From Curtobacterium sp. MCJR17_055 (lineage in GTDB: Bacteria; Actinomycetota; Actinomycetes; Actinomycetales; Microbacteriaceae), in assembly GCF_003224335.1 (NCBI RefSeq), contig NZ_QKLF01000002.1, positions 62,001 through 126,000 of the forward strand: a DNA stretch of 64,000 nucleotides. Direction: 5' to 3'. Of this stretch, positions 27,136 through 37,078 are shown in pieces; position 1 is the stretch's first letter; the number at the start of each line of letters is the position of its first letter. The position numbers were made by a program, and so were the translations under genes. The notes under the pieces are model-generated. The model saw only the letters and a list, made by a program, of their open reading frames with translations, did not search any database and was not told the DNA's origin.

Positions 27136-28023
27136 TCAGCGCGCGGCGATGACCTCGCGCAGCAGCGCGGCCGTCTCGGACGGCGTCTTGCCGACCTTGA
27201 CGCCGGCCGCCTCGAGCGCCTGCTTCTTCGCCTCGGCGGTGCCGGCGGAACCGGACACGATCGCGCCGGCGTGGCCCATCGTCTTGCCCTCGGGGGCCGT
27301 GAAGCCCGCGACGTACCCGACGACCGGCTTCGTGACGTTGGCCTTGATGTAGTCGGCGGCGCGCTCCTCGGCGTCGCCGCCGATCTCACCGATCATCACG
27401 ATGGCCTCGGTCTCCGGGTCGGCCTCGAACGCGGCGAGCGCGTCGATGTGCGTCGTCCCGATGACCGGGTCGCCGCCGATGCCGATGGCGGTCGAGAAGC
27501 CCAGGTCGCGCAGCTCGTACATCATCTGGTAGGTCAGGGTGCCGGACTTCGAGACGAGGCCGATCGGGCCCTTGCCGGTGATCGTCGCCGGGGTGATGCC
27601 GACGAGCGACTCCCCCGGGGTGATGATGCCGGGGCAGTTCGGCCCGATGATCCGGGTCTTCCCACCGAGCGCCTTCGCGTGCGCCCAGAACACCGCGGCG
27701 TCCTGCACCGGGATGCCCTCGGTGATGACGACGACGAGGGGGATCTCGGCGTCGACGGCCTCCATCACGGCGTCCTTCGCGAACGCCGGCGGGACGAAGA
27801 CGATCGAGACGTCGGCACCGGTGGTGTCGATGGCCTCGCGCACCGAGCCGAAGACGGGGAGCTCGACGTCGCCGTGCGTGACGGTCGTGCCGGCCTTGCG
27901 GGCGTTGACACCGCCGACGACCTGCGTGCCGGCCTTGAGCATGAGGGCGGTGTGCTTCGTGCCCTCACCGCCCGTGATGCCCTGGACGATGACCTTGGAG
28001 TCCTTGTTGAGGAAGATCGACAT
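27136..28023 (-). CDS. sucD: Succinyl-CoA ligase, alpha subunit
   Basis: TCA cycle enzyme making ATP/GTP from succinyl-CoA. 295 residues. The Rossmann CoA-binding start ([14 protein letters not shown]), [13 protein letters not shown] near 150, and the phosphorylated His251 in [10 protein letters not shown] are present. Follows sucC by 14 bases. Ends at a strong terminator. Confidence 0.97.
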   Translation of the reverse strand: MSIFLNKDSKVIVQGITGGEGTKHTALMLKAGTQVVGGVNARKAGTTVTHGDVELPVFGSVREAIDTTGADVSIVFVPPAFAKDAVMEAVDAEIPLVVVITEGIPVQDAAVFWAHAKALGGKTRIIGPNCPGIITPGESLVGITPATITGKGPIGLVSKSGTLTYQMMYELRDLGFSTAIGIGGDPVIGTTHIDALAAFEADPETEAIVMIGEIGGDAEERAADYIKANVTKPVVGYVAGFTAPEGKTMGHAGAIVSGSAGTAEAKKQALEAAGVKVGKTPSETAALLREVIAAR

Positions 28024-28037
28024 TGCTCTGGTGCTCC

Positions 28038-29207
28038 TTACGCCGCGGCCGCGGCGAGCTCGGCGGCCTTCTCGGCCGCATCGTCCATGGTCGCGGCGAC
28101 GGTGACGAGCGGGTGCGCTGCCTCCGCCAGGATCCGTCGGCCCTCGTCCACGTTGTTGCCGTCCAGGCGGACGACGAGCGGCTTGGTGGCCGCATCCCCG
28201 AGCATGCCGAGCGCGGCGACGATGCCGTTCGCGACGGCGTCGCAGGCGGTGATGCCGCCGAAGACGTTCACGAAGACGCTCTTCACCTGCGGGTCGCCGA
28301 GGATGACGTCGAGGCCGTTGGCCATCACCTCGGCCGAGGCACCGCCGCCGATGTCGAGGAAGTTGGCGGGCTTCACACCACCGTGGCGCTCACCGGCGTA
28401 GGCGACGACGTCGAGCGTCGACATGACGAGCCCGGCGCCGTTGCCGATGACGCCGACCTGGCCGTCGAGCTTCACGTAGTTGAGGCCGTGCTGCTTCGCC
28501 TTGGCCTCGAGCGGGTCCTCGCTCGCGGTGTCCTCGAGCTGCGCGTGCCCCTCGTGGCGGAAGTCGGCGTTCTCGTCGAGGGAGACCTTGCCGTCGAGGG
28601 CGAGGATCTGCCCGTCGCCGGTGCGGACCAGCGGGTTCACCTCGACGAGGGTGGCGTCCTCGCCGGCGAACACGTCGTAGAGCTTCACGAAGACGTCCGC
28701 GACCTGGTCCTGGAGCTCGGATGGGAAGTTCGCCTGGCGCGCGATGTCGAGCGCGGCCTCCTTGTTGATGCCGGTGAGCGGGTTCACCTCGACGCGCGCG
28801 AGCGCCTCGGGCTTCTCGACCGCGAGCTGCTCGATCTCCATGCCGCCCTCGACGCTGGTGAGCGACAGGTAGGAGCGGTTCGCCCGGTCGAGCAGCACCG
28901 AGAAGTAGAACTCCTCGGCGATGTCGGCACCCTGCGCGACCATGACGCGCTGCACGGTGTGGCCCTTGATGTCGAGGCCGAGGATCGCCTGCGCGTGCTC
29001 GAACGCCTCGTCCGGGGTCTTCGCGACCTTGACGCCGCCGGCCTTGCCACGGCCACCGACCTTCACCTGCGCCTTGACGACCACGACGCCGCCGATCTGC
29101 TCGGCAGCCGCCTTCGCCTGCTCGGGGGTGTCGGCGATGATCCCCTGGAGGACGGGGACGCCGTAGGACTCGAAGAGGTCCCTGGCCTGGTACTCGAAAA
29201 GATCCAC
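28038..29207 (-). CDS. sucC: Succinyl-CoA ligase, beta subunit
   Basis: Nucleotide-binding partner of SucD, 389 residues, the normal length. An ATP-grasp domain ([42 protein letters not shown] twice) is followed by the CoA-ligase domain ([22 protein letters not shown]). The start is GTG at 29207 giving VDLFEYQ, preceded by GAAGAAGAA; the long open frame beyond it runs antisense through the recQ gene and is not coding. Confidence 0.96.
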   Translation of the reverse strand: MDLFEYQARDLFESYGVPVLQGIIADTPEQAKAAAEQIGGVVVVKAQVKVGGRGKAGGVKVAKTPDEAFEHAQAILGLDIKGHTVQRVMVAQGADIAEEFYFSVLLDRANRSYLSLTSVEGGMEIEQLAVEKPEALARVEVNPLTGINKEAALDIARQANFPSELQDQVADVFVKLYDVFAGEDATLVEVNPLVRTGDGQILALDGKVSLDENADFRHEGHAQLEDTASEDPLEAKAKQHGLNYVKLDGQVGVIGNGAGLVMSTLDVVAYAGERHGGVKPANFLDIGGGASAEVMANGLDVILGDPQVKSVFVNVFGGITACDAVANGIVAALGMLGDAATKPLVVRLDGNNVDEGRRILAEAAHPLVTVAATMDDAAEKAAELAAAAA

Positions 29208-29438
29208 GCTGTTCTTCTTCCCGCACGGTTCGTGCGATCGGCATCGGTGTCCGGTCGCGCCTCCACATCGAGGGTCGCTCGATGTCGAGACAACGGCCGC
29301 GACCGAGCCTAGCGCTGGCAGGTGGACGCGCGGTGCCCCGGTGGAGAACGCGCTGCCCGCGCCGGCCGCCGACCTCTGTCGTCCGGGGTACGCCGTCTCC
29401 GGGCGACCGACCAGGCCGGATCGTGCACCGTCGATCGG

Positions 29439-31070
29439 GTGCAGAACGAACTCCGTACCCGTACCGCCGAGGTCTTCGGTTGGGAACTCCGCGACGCGCA
29501 GGAGACCGTGGTCGACGCCGTCCTCGAGGGCCGTGACGCCCTCGCCCTCATGCCGACCGGTTCCGGCAAGTCCGCGATCTACCAGGTCGCCGCCCTCGCA
29601 CTGGACGGCCCCGTCGTCGTGGTCTCGCCCCTCGTGGCCCTGCAGGAGGACCAGGTCGTGGGGATCGAGGACCACCCGGACGCACCCCGCGCGGTGACGA
29701 TCAACGCGACCCGGGCGCACCGCGAGCTCGAGGACGCGTGGGACGCCGTCGCGTCCGGGGCGGCCCGCTACGTCTTCCTCGCCCCGGAGCAGCTCGCCAA
29801 GGACGAGGTCGTCGACCGGCTGCGGGAGGCCGGGGTCGCGCTGGTCACGGTCGACGAGGCGCACTGCGTCTCGAGCTGGGGCCATGACTTCCGCCCGGAC
29901 TACCTGGTGCTCGGCGAGGTCATCGAGCGGCTCGGACGTCCTCCGGTGCTCGCGATGACGGCAACCGGTTCGACGCCCGTGCGCAACGAGATCGTCGAGC
30001 GGCTCGGGATGCGCGACCCGCTCGTCGTCGCGACGGGCTTCGACCGCCCGAACCTGCGCTTCGAGGTCCAGCGGCACAGTGACGCCGACGAGAAGCGTGA
30101 CGCGGTCGTCGCCCAGGTGGTCGGGCTCGAGGGCGCGGGGATCGTGTACGTCGCCACCCGTGCCGAGACCATGCTCTACGCGGACGAACTCGTCGAGAGC
30201 GGTCGCCGCGCCAAGGCGTACCACGCGGGCCTGCGCGTGCGGGACCGTGAACACGTGCACCACGAGTTCCTCGACGGCGCCCTCGACGTCGTCGTCGCGA
30301 CCAGCGCCTTCGGCATGGGCATCGACAAGCCGGACGTGCGCTTCGTCGTGCACGCCGACGTCCCCGAGTCCGTCGACGCCTACTACCAGGAGGTCGGCCG
30401 GGCCGGACGGGACGGCGACGTCGGCCTCACGACACTGCACTACCGCTCCGAGGACCTCGGGCTCCGCCGGTTCTTCGCCTCCGGATCGCCCCGGCCCGCG
30501 TCGCTCCGGGCGGTCTTCGACGCGGTTCCCGAGGACGGGGTCCTGCCCCGGTCCGAGGTCGCCGAGCGTTCCGGACTCGCCGCCCGCACCGCTTCCCGCG
30601 TCGCCAACGCCTTGGTGGACGCCGGCGCGCTGTCCGACGCCGCCGACGGACTCCGCCGTGTCCCGGACGGCCCCGCCGACGCGGACGCCGCGGTCGAGCT
30701 CGCCAAGGCGCACGCGAAGGAGCGGGAGCGGGTGGAGGAGTCGCGCATCGAGATGATGCGCCGTTTCGCCGAGACGACCGGCTGCCGTCGGCAGTTCCTG
30801 CTCGGGTACTTCGGTGACGAGCTCCCCGAGCCGTGCGGCAACTGCGACACGTGCTCGGCGGGCACCGCGACCGACACGGATGCGCACGGGGCGGACGGGT
30901 CGCACGACGCCGAGTGGCCGCCGGACGCGCCGGTCGAGCACGCCGAGTGGGGCCGGGGCACGGTCATGAGCACCGAGGACGACCGGTTGACGGTGTTCTT
31001 CGAGTCCGCCGGGTACCGGACGCTGGCCCTCGCCGACGTGACCGAGCGGCACCTGCTCGAGCGCGTCTGA
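29439..31070 (+). CDS. RecQ family ATP-dependent DNA helicase
   Basis: 3'-5' helicase of the RecQ family, 543 residues. Walker [11 protein letters not shown] at about 38-47, DEAH at 139-142 followed by the RecQ loop [13 protein letters not shown], motif [13 protein letters not shown] near 310, and a C-terminal zinc cluster with [12 protein letters not shown] and CGNCDTC. No HRDC domain; instead a short C-terminal barrel-like tail ([20 protein letters not shown]), as in actinobacterial short RecQs. Start uncertain: GTG 29439 gives VQNELRTR; no good ribosome site. It is divergent from sucC. Confidence 0.9.
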   Translation: MQNELRTRTAEVFGWELRDAQETVVDAVLEGRDALALMPTGSGKSAIYQVAALALDGPVVVVSPLVALQEDQVVGIEDHPDAPRAVTINATRAHRELEDAWDAVASGAARYVFLAPEQLAKDEVVDRLREAGVALVTVDEAHCVSSWGHDFRPDYLVLGEVIERLGRPPVLAMTATGSTPVRNEIVERLGMRDPLVVATGFDRPNLRFEVQRHSDADEKRDAVVAQVVGLEGAGIVYVATRAETMLYADELVESGRRAKAYHAGLRVRDREHVHHEFLDGALDVVVATSAFGMGIDKPDVRFVVHADVPESVDAYYQEVGRAGRDGDVGLTTLHYRSEDLGLRRFFASGSPRPASLRAVFDAVPEDGVLPRSEVAERSGLAARTASRVANALVDAGALSDAADGLRRVPDGPADADAAVELAKAHAKERERVEESRIEMMRRFAETTGCRRQFLLGYFGDELPEPCGNCDTCSAGTATDTDAHGADGSHDAEWPPDAPVEHAEWGRGTVMSTEDDRLTVFFESAGYRTLALADVTERHLLERV

Positions 31071-31102
31071 GGCACGTGCGGCGGACGGTGCGGCGGGGGA
31101 AG

Positions 31103-31136
31103 GCGCGGTCGCTCGACCACCCGTCGGCGACCGCGC
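31103..31136 (+). terminator. Terminator after recQ-like gene
   Basis: GCGCGGTCGC (31103-31112) pairs perfectly with GCGACCGCGC (31127-31136) over a 14-base loop, 32 bases after the helicase stop. The rest of the 31071-31368 gap shows no gene on either strand. Confidence 0.65.
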
Positions 31137-31368
31137 TCCACTCCCCCGAGCACACGCAGTAGACACCGCGGGGGTGACCTCGTGGTGGCCCGCAGGTGAA
31201 CGGCAGGCGAAGCCGACCCGCGCGGCCGCTGTCCGCCTGGGTGCGACCGGCCGTCCCCCGGGCACCACGGACGTTCCCACCGGCACCCGGGTAGCAAGGA
31301 CCGGTGGGGCCGCGTCGGCGCACGACGGCCACCGCACGAGCACGCAACACGATCGACAGGAGCGACAC

Positions 31369-31674
31369 ATGTCCGACCCCGGCATCACCCCAGGCGACGA
31401 GTTCAGCGACGGCGTCAGCGACTCCGACGACGAGGGCCGCGCCGACGACGTGGACCGCGAGTACGTCGGCGCGTACGAGACCGACGACGCCGAGGAGGCG
31501 CTCGAGACCGTGACGAACGACGCGGTCGCCGGCGAGACGGTCGAGCCGCAGCTCGGCGACGGCACCGACGACGGCCCGACCGGTGGGGCGCCGCGCGAGG
31601 GATCGCCGGACCTCTGGGAGCACGGCGACGACCGTCCGGACCTCGGCGGCGACCTGGGCACGAAGCCCCTCTGA
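31369..31674 (+). CDS. Acidic hypothetical protein
   Basis: 101 residues, strongly acidic (Asp/Glu about one third), no membrane segment, no recognised domain; likely largely disordered. The ATG at 31369 has CAGGAG seven bases upstream, which argues strongly that it is translated. Similar short acidic proteins occur in Microbacteriaceae but I cannot name the family or function. The next gene begins one or two bases after its stop. Confidence 0.7.
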   Translation: MSDPGITPGDEFSDGVSDSDDEGRADDVDREYVGAYETDDAEEALETVTNDAVAGETVEPQLGDGTDDGPTGGAPREGSPDLWEHGDDRPDLGGDLGTKPL

Positions 31675-31675
31675 C

Positions 31676-32530
31676 GTGACCGGTCGACGGACGGGAGGCC
31701 CGGCGCACGACGTGCGCGGCCGCTCCCGTCCGTCCCCTGGCCACGACCGCGACCGGCCCGGGCACCGGGACCGCGCGCTCCGCCGCTTCATCGCCGACAG
31801 CACGCCGGTCATCGCGGGCGGCCGCGCGATCCTGCTGCAGATCGCCGACCCGGTCGTCGCCGCGGGCGTCCGTCGGCACTCCGACTTCGCGGAGCGACCG
31901 CAGCAGCGGCTGGCCCACACCCTCATGTACGTGTACGCGGTGGTGACCGGCACCGCGCGGGACGCCGCCGTGGCGCGGTCGTTCGTCGAGCACGCGCACC
32001 GGCCGGTCGCGGGAGCGAACGAGGTCGACCGACAGCTGTGGGTGGCCGCGACGCTGTACGACTCCGCGATCCGGACGCACCGGTTGCTCGGCACCCCGGT
32101 CGACGCCGAGCGGGCGGAGGCGGTCCTCCGGGCCTACGCGCCGATCGCCACCGCGCTCCGGGTGCCAGCGGACCGCTGGCCGACGTCGGTCGCCGCGTTC
32201 GAGGCGTACTGGGCCGACACGCTCGGGACCCTCCGGGTGACGGACGACGCCCGCAGTGTCGTCCGGGACCTCCTGCACCCCCGGGCGGCACCGCTCTGGG
32301 TCCGTTCCGCGATGCCCCTCGTGCGGATCGTCACCGTCGGCATGCTGCCGGACGCCGTGCGCGACGACTACGGCTTCGCGTGGGGACCCCGCGAGGAACG
32401 ACGCTGGCGACGCACCCTCGCCGGCATCCGGGCGGCCCGCGCCGTCGTGCCCGGACCCCTGCTGCGCCTGCCGCGGGTCCTCCTGCTGCGCGGGATGCAC
32501 CGCACCGCGGCCCGGCACGCGCACCACTGA
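31676..32530 (+). CDS. Oxygenase MpaB family protein (DUF2236)
   Basis: About 284 residues; heme-binding fold of the MpaB/latex-clearing-protein family. Recognised from [24 protein letters not shown] with the conserved His and the [13 protein letters not shown] and [12 protein letters not shown] blocks. The reaction of bacterial members is mostly unknown. Start uncertain: GTG 31676, one base after the previous stop, would place a strong hairpin (31686-31734) in the first codons; GTG 31712 is an alternative that removes 12 residues. The conserved domain starts only near residue 35 either way. Confidence 0.8.
   Translation: MTGRRTGGPAHDVRGRSRPSPGHDRDRPGHRDRALRRFIADSTPVIAGGRAILLQIADPVVAAGVRRHSDFAERPQQRLAHTLMYVYAVVTGTARDAAVARSFVEHAHRPVAGANEVDRQLWVAATLYDSAIRTHRLLGTPVDAERAEAVLRAYAPIATALRVPADRWPTSVAAFEAYWADTLGTLRVTDDARSVVRDLLHPRAAPLWVRSAMPLVRIVTVGMLPDAVRDDYGFAWGPREERRWRRTLAGIRAARAVVPGPLLRLPRVLLLRGMHRTAARHAHH
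31686..31734. terminator. Hairpin at acidic protein / MpaB-like gene junction
   Basis: GACGGACGGGAG (31686-31697) pairs perfectly with CTCCCGTCCGTC (31723-31734), with an inner GCGCAC/GTGCGC pair. It begins 11 bases after the stop of the acidic protein gene and contains one copy of the GCCTCCCGTCC repeat. It looks like a terminator but overlaps the assumed start of the next gene, so attenuation is possible. Confidence 0.6.
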
Positions 32531-32594
32531 GTGATCGGGTGTCCGTCCCCCGCGAGCCTGGACGTCCCCGCGCCGACCACGGTTGAGTGGGGCC

Positions 32595-33230
32595 ATGTCC
32601 TCCTCCCTGTCCGGTGACGACTCCCTGCTCCTGCCCGAGTTCGACGCGCCGCCCGCGGACCCGCTCGACCTCGCCCGCACCTGGCTCGACCAGGCCGGCG
32701 AGCACGAGGTGTCCGAGCCGCTCTCGATGACGCTGGCCACCGCCGGTGCGGACGGCCGCGTCGGTGCCCGGACGGTCGACGTCAAGCGGATCGACGACCG
32801 CGGCCTGGTGTTCGGCACCTCGACGCTCAGCCCGAAGGGACGGCAGCTCGCGGAGAACCCGCACGCGGCCCTGCAGGTGTACTGGCGCGAGACGATGCAG
32901 CAGCTCCGCTTCGAGGGCCGCGCCGTGCAGCTCTCCGACGCGGAGTCCGACGGGCTCTTCGCCGACCGGTCGCCGAAGTCGCGCGCCGCCACGGCCGTCG
33001 CCGACCAGTCCGCGGTGCTCGAGCCCCGGACGCTGCAGGACCTCATCGACGACGCGAACGTGCTCCTCGACGAGTCCGACGACGACGTGCCGCGCCCGGC
33101 GGGGTGGGTGGCGTGGCGGCTCGAGCCGGACCTCGTCGAGTTCTGGCACGGCAGCCGCGACCGGATGCACCGCCGCCTGCAGTACGCGCACGCCCACGGC
33201 GCCTGGTCGGCGACCCGCCTCCAGCCGTAG
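32595..33230 (+). CDS. pdxH: Pyridoxamine 5'-phosphate oxidase family protein
   Basis: FMN-dependent oxidase that makes pyridoxal phosphate from PNP/PMP, 211 residues. The FMN-binding split barrel includes RTVDVKRIDDRGLVFGTS and YWRETMQQLRFEG; the C-terminal dimerisation and substrate part has VEFWHGSRDRMHRRLQY, close to the PdxH signature. GAGTGGGG stands before ATG 32595; a TTG 12 bases upstream is in frame but less likely. A PhzG-like role is possible in principle, but without other phenazine genes PdxH is the simplest call. Confidence 0.88.
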   Translation: MSSSLSGDDSLLLPEFDAPPADPLDLARTWLDQAGEHEVSEPLSMTLATAGADGRVGARTVDVKRIDDRGLVFGTSTLSPKGRQLAENPHAALQVYWRETMQQLRFEGRAVQLSDAESDGLFADRSPKSRAATAVADQSAVLEPRTLQDLIDDANVLLDESDDDVPRPAGWVAWRLEPDLVEFWHGSRDRMHRRLQYAHAHGAWSATRLQP

Positions 33231-33250
33231 CGCCGCGCGCCAGGGGCGCC

Positions 33251-33298
33251 CCGCCCCGGCAACCGCCGATGGGTCGCGAGCGTGCGGCGACGGGGCGG
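33251..33298. terminator. Possible bidirectional terminator between pdxH and siderophore operon
   Basis: CCGCCCCG (33251-33258) pairs with CGGGGCGG (33291-33298) in the 69-base gap between convergent genes. The loop of 32 bases is long, so the call is weak. Confidence 0.35.
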
Positions 33299-33299
33299 A

Positions 33300-35654
33300 T
33301 CAGCCCCGCCCGATGGGGTTCGGCATCGCCCCCGCGCGGATGAGTGAGGACGACTGGTCCGCCAGGTCGACCATCGCGAGCGTGTTGCGCAGCTGCAGCC
33401 GGTTCAGGCAGGAGTGCTCGAACGTCGGCACCCGCAGGTCGAGCGGACGCCGACGGTCCGGGTGCTCCGCCGCGTGCCGGTCGACGCACCCGCCGACGAG
33501 CCGCCAGAAGGCGTCCCCGGGCAGGACCCCGTCGTCGTCGAGCACCGCTGCCAGGAAGCGCAGCACCCCGTCGAACACGTCGGTGAACACGGCGAGCGCC
33601 GCCTCGTCGTCGTCGACCGGGTGCACGATGCGGCGGATGTCCTCGGGCACCGGACGGTCGTCGTGCTCCCCGAGGACCACGACCTCCTCGCCGATGTCCT
33701 TCATGAACGCGCCGGTCACGGCCCCGTCGCGCAGGACGAGCACCAGGTTCTCGCCGTGCGGCATGAACGCCAGGTCGTGCACGGTCAGGCAGTGCACGAC
33801 CGGCCGCAGGTACGCGTCGAGGAAGCGCCGCACCCACGTCGCCGCGTCCAGCCCGGAGGCACGCACGAGCTCGGCGGCGACCGCACGCCCGTCGGCGTCC
33901 CGGTGCAGCAGTGCCGCCATCGTCATGAGCTGCTCCCCGGGAGCCGTCCGGGGCACCGGGCTCTCCCGCCAGAGCGCCGCGAGCATCTTCCGCTGCGGCG
34001 AGGCGACGTCCACCCGGTGGTACGCGTCGCCGGTGTACCCGATCGCCGCGTGTTCGCGCAGCACCCGGAACCCGGCGTCCCGCAGGGTGGTGTCGGCCGC
34101 CACGAGCGACGCGACCCAGTCGTTCACCGCTGGGGTCGAGCGCATGTACGCCGGGGACATGCCCCGCAGGAACCCCATGTTCTGCACCGCGAGCGCCGTC
34201 TTCACGTACGAGCGCTCGGGGTGGCTGCGGTCGAAGGCGGTGCGGATGGACTGCTGCGGCTGGAACAGGTCCGGACCCTCCCCGAGGTCGACGAGGTCCT
34301 GCCGGCCGAGGTCGGGCGCGAACGTCACGGCGATGCGGTGCTGCCACTGCCAGGGGTGCACCGGCAGCCAGACGTAGTCGTCGGGGTCCAGGCCGCGGCG
34401 GGTGAGCGTCCGGCGGTGCTCGGCGACCGTGTCGGCCCCGAGTTCCGCGGCCCAGTGCTCCGCCTCGGTCCGGTCCGCGGCGAGCGCCAGGGAGGTGTGC
34501 GCCCGACGGGCGGCGAGCCACCGGATGCGGAAGCGGCCGCCGGACTCCGGTGCGTACGCCCGGTACTCGTCGAGGCCGAACCCGATCCGCCCGTTCGCGG
34601 CGACGAACGCCGGGTGCCCCTCGGTCATCGCCGCCTCGACGTCCTGGAACGAGGCGACGACGTCCCCGTCCCGTCGGCCGCGGGCGAGCTGTCGGGCCGA
34701 CGGACCTCCGCGGCGGTGCTTGGCGGCCGCGCTCGCGAGCGTCGAGGCGACCTCCTCGAGGTACGTGCCGAGCAGGGCGTCCGGGATCCCGAGCACGTCG
34801 CGCAGTTCCAGCACGAGGTCCTGCGCGTCGAGCGGCAGCGGCACGGGGTCGGCCGAGGAGGACTCCCGCGTCAGGGTGTGCTCGTCGACGGACCAGTGCT
34901 CGAGCTGGTGCTGCCGTGCCCGGAAGCGGTAGCGCGAGCCGCCGGTGTCGAGCAGCCACCCGTCGCCGTCCGGTCGCGGTGTGACGAGTCGCTCGTGCGT
35001 GAACTCAGCCACGGCCTTCGCCACCAGGTGTCGTTGCGCGACCGCCAGGTGCTCGGGCCGGAGGTGCGCGGCCGGACCGTCGTCGTCGGGCACGCCGATC
35101 GATGCGGTGTCGAGCACCGAGAGCAGCGCGCGCTTGCCGTCCAGGTCGACCTCGCGGAGCGCCCGGAACCCGACCTCGGCGTTCTTCGCCTGCACCGCGG
35201 TGTTCCGCACGTCCGGCTCGACGACCACGCGCCGGGCACCGAGGGCGTCCCGGCAGTGCTCGACCACGGCGCGCATCACGGCACTGGTGAGTCCGTGCAC
35301 CCGGCCTGCCACGGGAGGCGGGGCGACGAGCAGGTGCATGCCGACGTCACCGGGACGTGCGTCCCAGACGTCGACGAGCAGGACCGTCGCCGGGTCGTAG
35401 GTCTCGGCGTACGCGCACGGCACCCCGTCGCGCAGCACGAGCCAGCCGTCCTGCGCCGGGTCGGCCTGCACCGCGGTCAGGTACGTCCGCACGCCGTCGA
35501 CGTCGGCGTGCTGCATGCCCCACCACGACGACGGCGGAGCCGCGAGCCACGACTGCACGCGGATCGCGTCCCGCTCCGGGTCCACCGGCACCACGGACAG
35601 GAGGCCCGGCAGCACCTCCGCCAGACCGGTCCGGTCGTGCTGGACCGCGCTCAT
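33300..35654 (-). CDS. Fused siderophore acyltransferase - NIS synthetase (DesC-DesD type)
   Basis: 784 residues joining two enzymes normally separate in desferrioxamine clusters. Residues about 1-185 are an IucB/DesC-like acyltransferase (SWWGMQHADVDGV, GDVGMHLLVAPP, EPDVRNTAVQAKNAEVGF) that acylates the hydroxylamine. From about 195 on it is an IucA/IucC (NIS) synthetase like DesD (AEFTHERLVTPRPDGDGW, VWLPVHPWQWQHR, the GENLVLVLRDG block, and a C-terminal EHSCLNRLQLRNTL) that joins hydroxamates with ATP. Overlaps the monooxygenase gene by 4 bases (ATGA). Product: a desferrioxamine-like hydroxamate, inferred. Confidence 0.92.
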   Translation of the reverse strand: MSAVQHDRTGLAEVLPGLLSVVPVDPERDAIRVQSWLAAPPSSWWGMQHADVDGVRTYLTAVQADPAQDGWLVLRDGVPCAYAETYDPATVLLVDVWDARPGDVGMHLLVAPPPVAGRVHGLTSAVMRAVVEHCRDALGARRVVVEPDVRNTAVQAKNAEVGFRALREVDLDGKRALLSVLDTASIGVPDDDGPAAHLRPEHLAVAQRHLVAKAVAEFTHERLVTPRPDGDGWLLDTGGSRYRFRARQHQLEHWSVDEHTLTRESSSADPVPLPLDAQDLVLELRDVLGIPDALLGTYLEEVASTLASAAAKHRRGGPSARQLARGRRDGDVVASFQDVEAAMTEGHPAFVAANGRIGFGLDEYRAYAPESGGRFRIRWLAARRAHTSLALAADRTEAEHWAAELGADTVAEHRRTLTRRGLDPDDYVWLPVHPWQWQHRIAVTFAPDLGRQDLVDLGEGPDLFQPQQSIRTAFDRSHPERSYVKTALAVQNMGFLRGMSPAYMRSTPAVNDWVASLVAADTTLRDAGFRVLREHAAIGYTGDAYHRVDVASPQRKMLAALWRESPVPRTAPGEQLMTMAALLHRDADGRAVAAELVRASGLDAATWVRRFLDAYLRPVVHCLTVHDLAFMPHGENLVLVLRDGAVTGAFMKDIGEEVVVLGEHDDRPVPEDIRRIVHPVDDDEAALAVFTDVFDGVLRFLAAVLDDDGVLPGDAFWRLVGGCVDRHAAEHPDRRRPLDLRVPTFEHSCLNRLQLRNTLAMVDLADQSSSLIRAGAMPNPIGRG

Positions 35655-37078
35655 GCGCGCACCTCCGCGTGCTCGGCGCGCACAGCGCGCACAGCGCGCT
35701 CGCCGCGCTCGCCGCGCTCGGCGCGCTCGCCGCGCTCGGCGCGCTCGGCGCGCTCGGCGCGGACCGAGGCGGGCAGACCGAACTCCTGGAAGGCGATCCG
35801 GGCCTCCAGGCCGTAGACCTCGCGCCCCGTGACGGACTGGATGATCGACGCGTTCCGCCACGCCCCCATGCCGAGGTCCGGTGCGGTCAGGCCGTGCGTG
35901 TGCTCCTCGGCGTTCTGCACCCAGATCCGACCGCCGAGGGTGTCCACGTGGTGGTCGCGGGCGACGGCGAGCCGACCCCGGGCGTCGCGCGCCACGAGGT
36001 GCGCGACCGGGTCGAGGAACCGCGGCGGCCGCGGCGCGTACCCGGTGGCGAGGACCAGGCGCTCGACCTCGTGCTCGTACGTCTCGCCGAGCTGCTCGTG
36101 CCGGAGTGTCAGCCGGTACACGCCCCGGTCGGCGTCCCAGTCGGCGGCGGTGACGCTCGTCTCGGTGCGCAGCGTCGTCGGGACCGGACCCCTGGCGCTG
36201 ATCCGGTACAGCGCGTCGTAGACCTCGCCGACCAGGTCCGCGCTGATGCCCTTGTACAGCCCGCGTTGCTCGCGGCCGAGGCGGTCCCGGACGTGCTCGG
36301 GCAGCGCGTGGAAGTGGTCGGTGTACTCCGGACTCGTCATCTCGAGGGTGAGCTTCGTGTCCTCCATCGGGAAGAACCGCGGCGACCGGGTGATCCAGTC
36401 CAGGCGGTACCCGCCGTCGCGGATGCCCTCGAGGAGGTCGCGGTAGACCTCGGCGGCGGACTGGCCGCTGCCGATCACCGCGACGGACCCGGCGCCACGG
36501 AGGGCGTCCCGGTTCGGCAGGTAGTCGGCGGAGTGCAGCACCGGGCCGTCCAGGTCGCGGAGCGCGGCGGGCACCGACGGCTCGGTCCCGACGCCGACCA
36601 CGACGTGCCGGGCCCGGTACGTCTCGGCACCGTCCGCCGTCTCGGCGTGCACGGTGAACAGGTCCTGCGCGGCGTCGTGCTCGACCGCGACCACCCGGCG
36701 TCCCCAGCGGAGGGTGTCGAGCCGGTCGGCGGCCCAGCGGCAGTAGGCGTCGTACTCGCTGCGGAGGGGGTGGAAGTCCTCGCGGATGAAGAAGGGGTAG
36801 AGCCGACCGGTCTCCTTGAGCCAGGCCAGGAACGAGAACGACGAGGTCGGGTCCGCCATCGTGACGAGGTCGGCGAGGAACGGCACCTGGATCGTCGCGT
36901 CGTCGAGCATCATGCCGTGGTGCCAGGCGAAGCCGTCACGCGCGTCGAGGAACACGGCGTCGAGGTCGTCGATCGGGTCGGTCAGGCAGGCGAGCCCGAG
37001 GTTGAACGGGCCGATGCCGATGCCGACGACGTCGTGCATCCGGGTCGTGGCGGTGGCGGTCGCGTCGACGGCGGTCAT
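35651..37078 (-). CDS. Lysine/cadaverine N-monooxygenase (DesB/IucD family)
   Basis: Flavin-dependent N-hydroxylase of the SidA/IucD/PvdA family, 475 residues, cytoplasmic. FAD site GIGIGPFNLGLACL (about 20-33), NADPH site VAVIGSGQSAAEVYRDL near 210, and the C-terminal LATGYAPRPP motif are present. Next to a PLP decarboxylase the likely substrate is cadaverine. The last about 36 residues are Glu-Arg-Ala/Gly repeats encoded by a 9-bp tandem repeat, beyond the normal family end. Overlaps both neighbours by 4 bases, so the three-gene operon is tightly coupled. Confidence 0.92.
   Translation of the reverse strand: MTAVDATATATTRMHDVVGIGIGPFNLGLACLTDPIDDLDAVFLDARDGFAWHHGMMLDDATIQVPFLADLVTMADPTSSFSFLAWLKETGRLYPFFIREDFHPLRSEYDAYCRWAADRLDTLRWGRRVVAVEHDAAQDLFTVHAETADGAETYRARHVVVGVGTEPSVPAALRDLDGPVLHSADYLPNRDALRGAGSVAVIGSGQSAAEVYRDLLEGIRDGGYRLDWITRSPRFFPMEDTKLTLEMTSPEYTDHFHALPEHVRDRLGREQRGLYKGISADLVGEVYDALYRISARGPVPTTLRTETSVTAADWDADRGVYRLTLRHEQLGETYEHEVERLVLATGYAPRPPRFLDPVAHLVARDARGRLAVARDHHVDTLGGRIWVQNAEEHTHGLTAPDLGMGAWRNASIIQSVTGREVYGLEARIAFQEFGLPASVRAERAERAERGERAERGERGERAVRAVRAEHAEVRA
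35680..35762. repeat. 9-bp tandem repeats at the monooxygenase 3' end
   Basis: About nine copies of a GCGCTCGSC-type unit. Read on the minus strand they code for an (ERA/ERG)n tail of the N-monooxygenase. Length divisible by three, so expansion keeps the frame. Confidence 0.85.

Noticed and set aside
29208..31661. Upstream extension of the sucC frame on the minus strand
   Set aside because: It runs antisense through the helicase gene; the conserved SucC start is at 29207.
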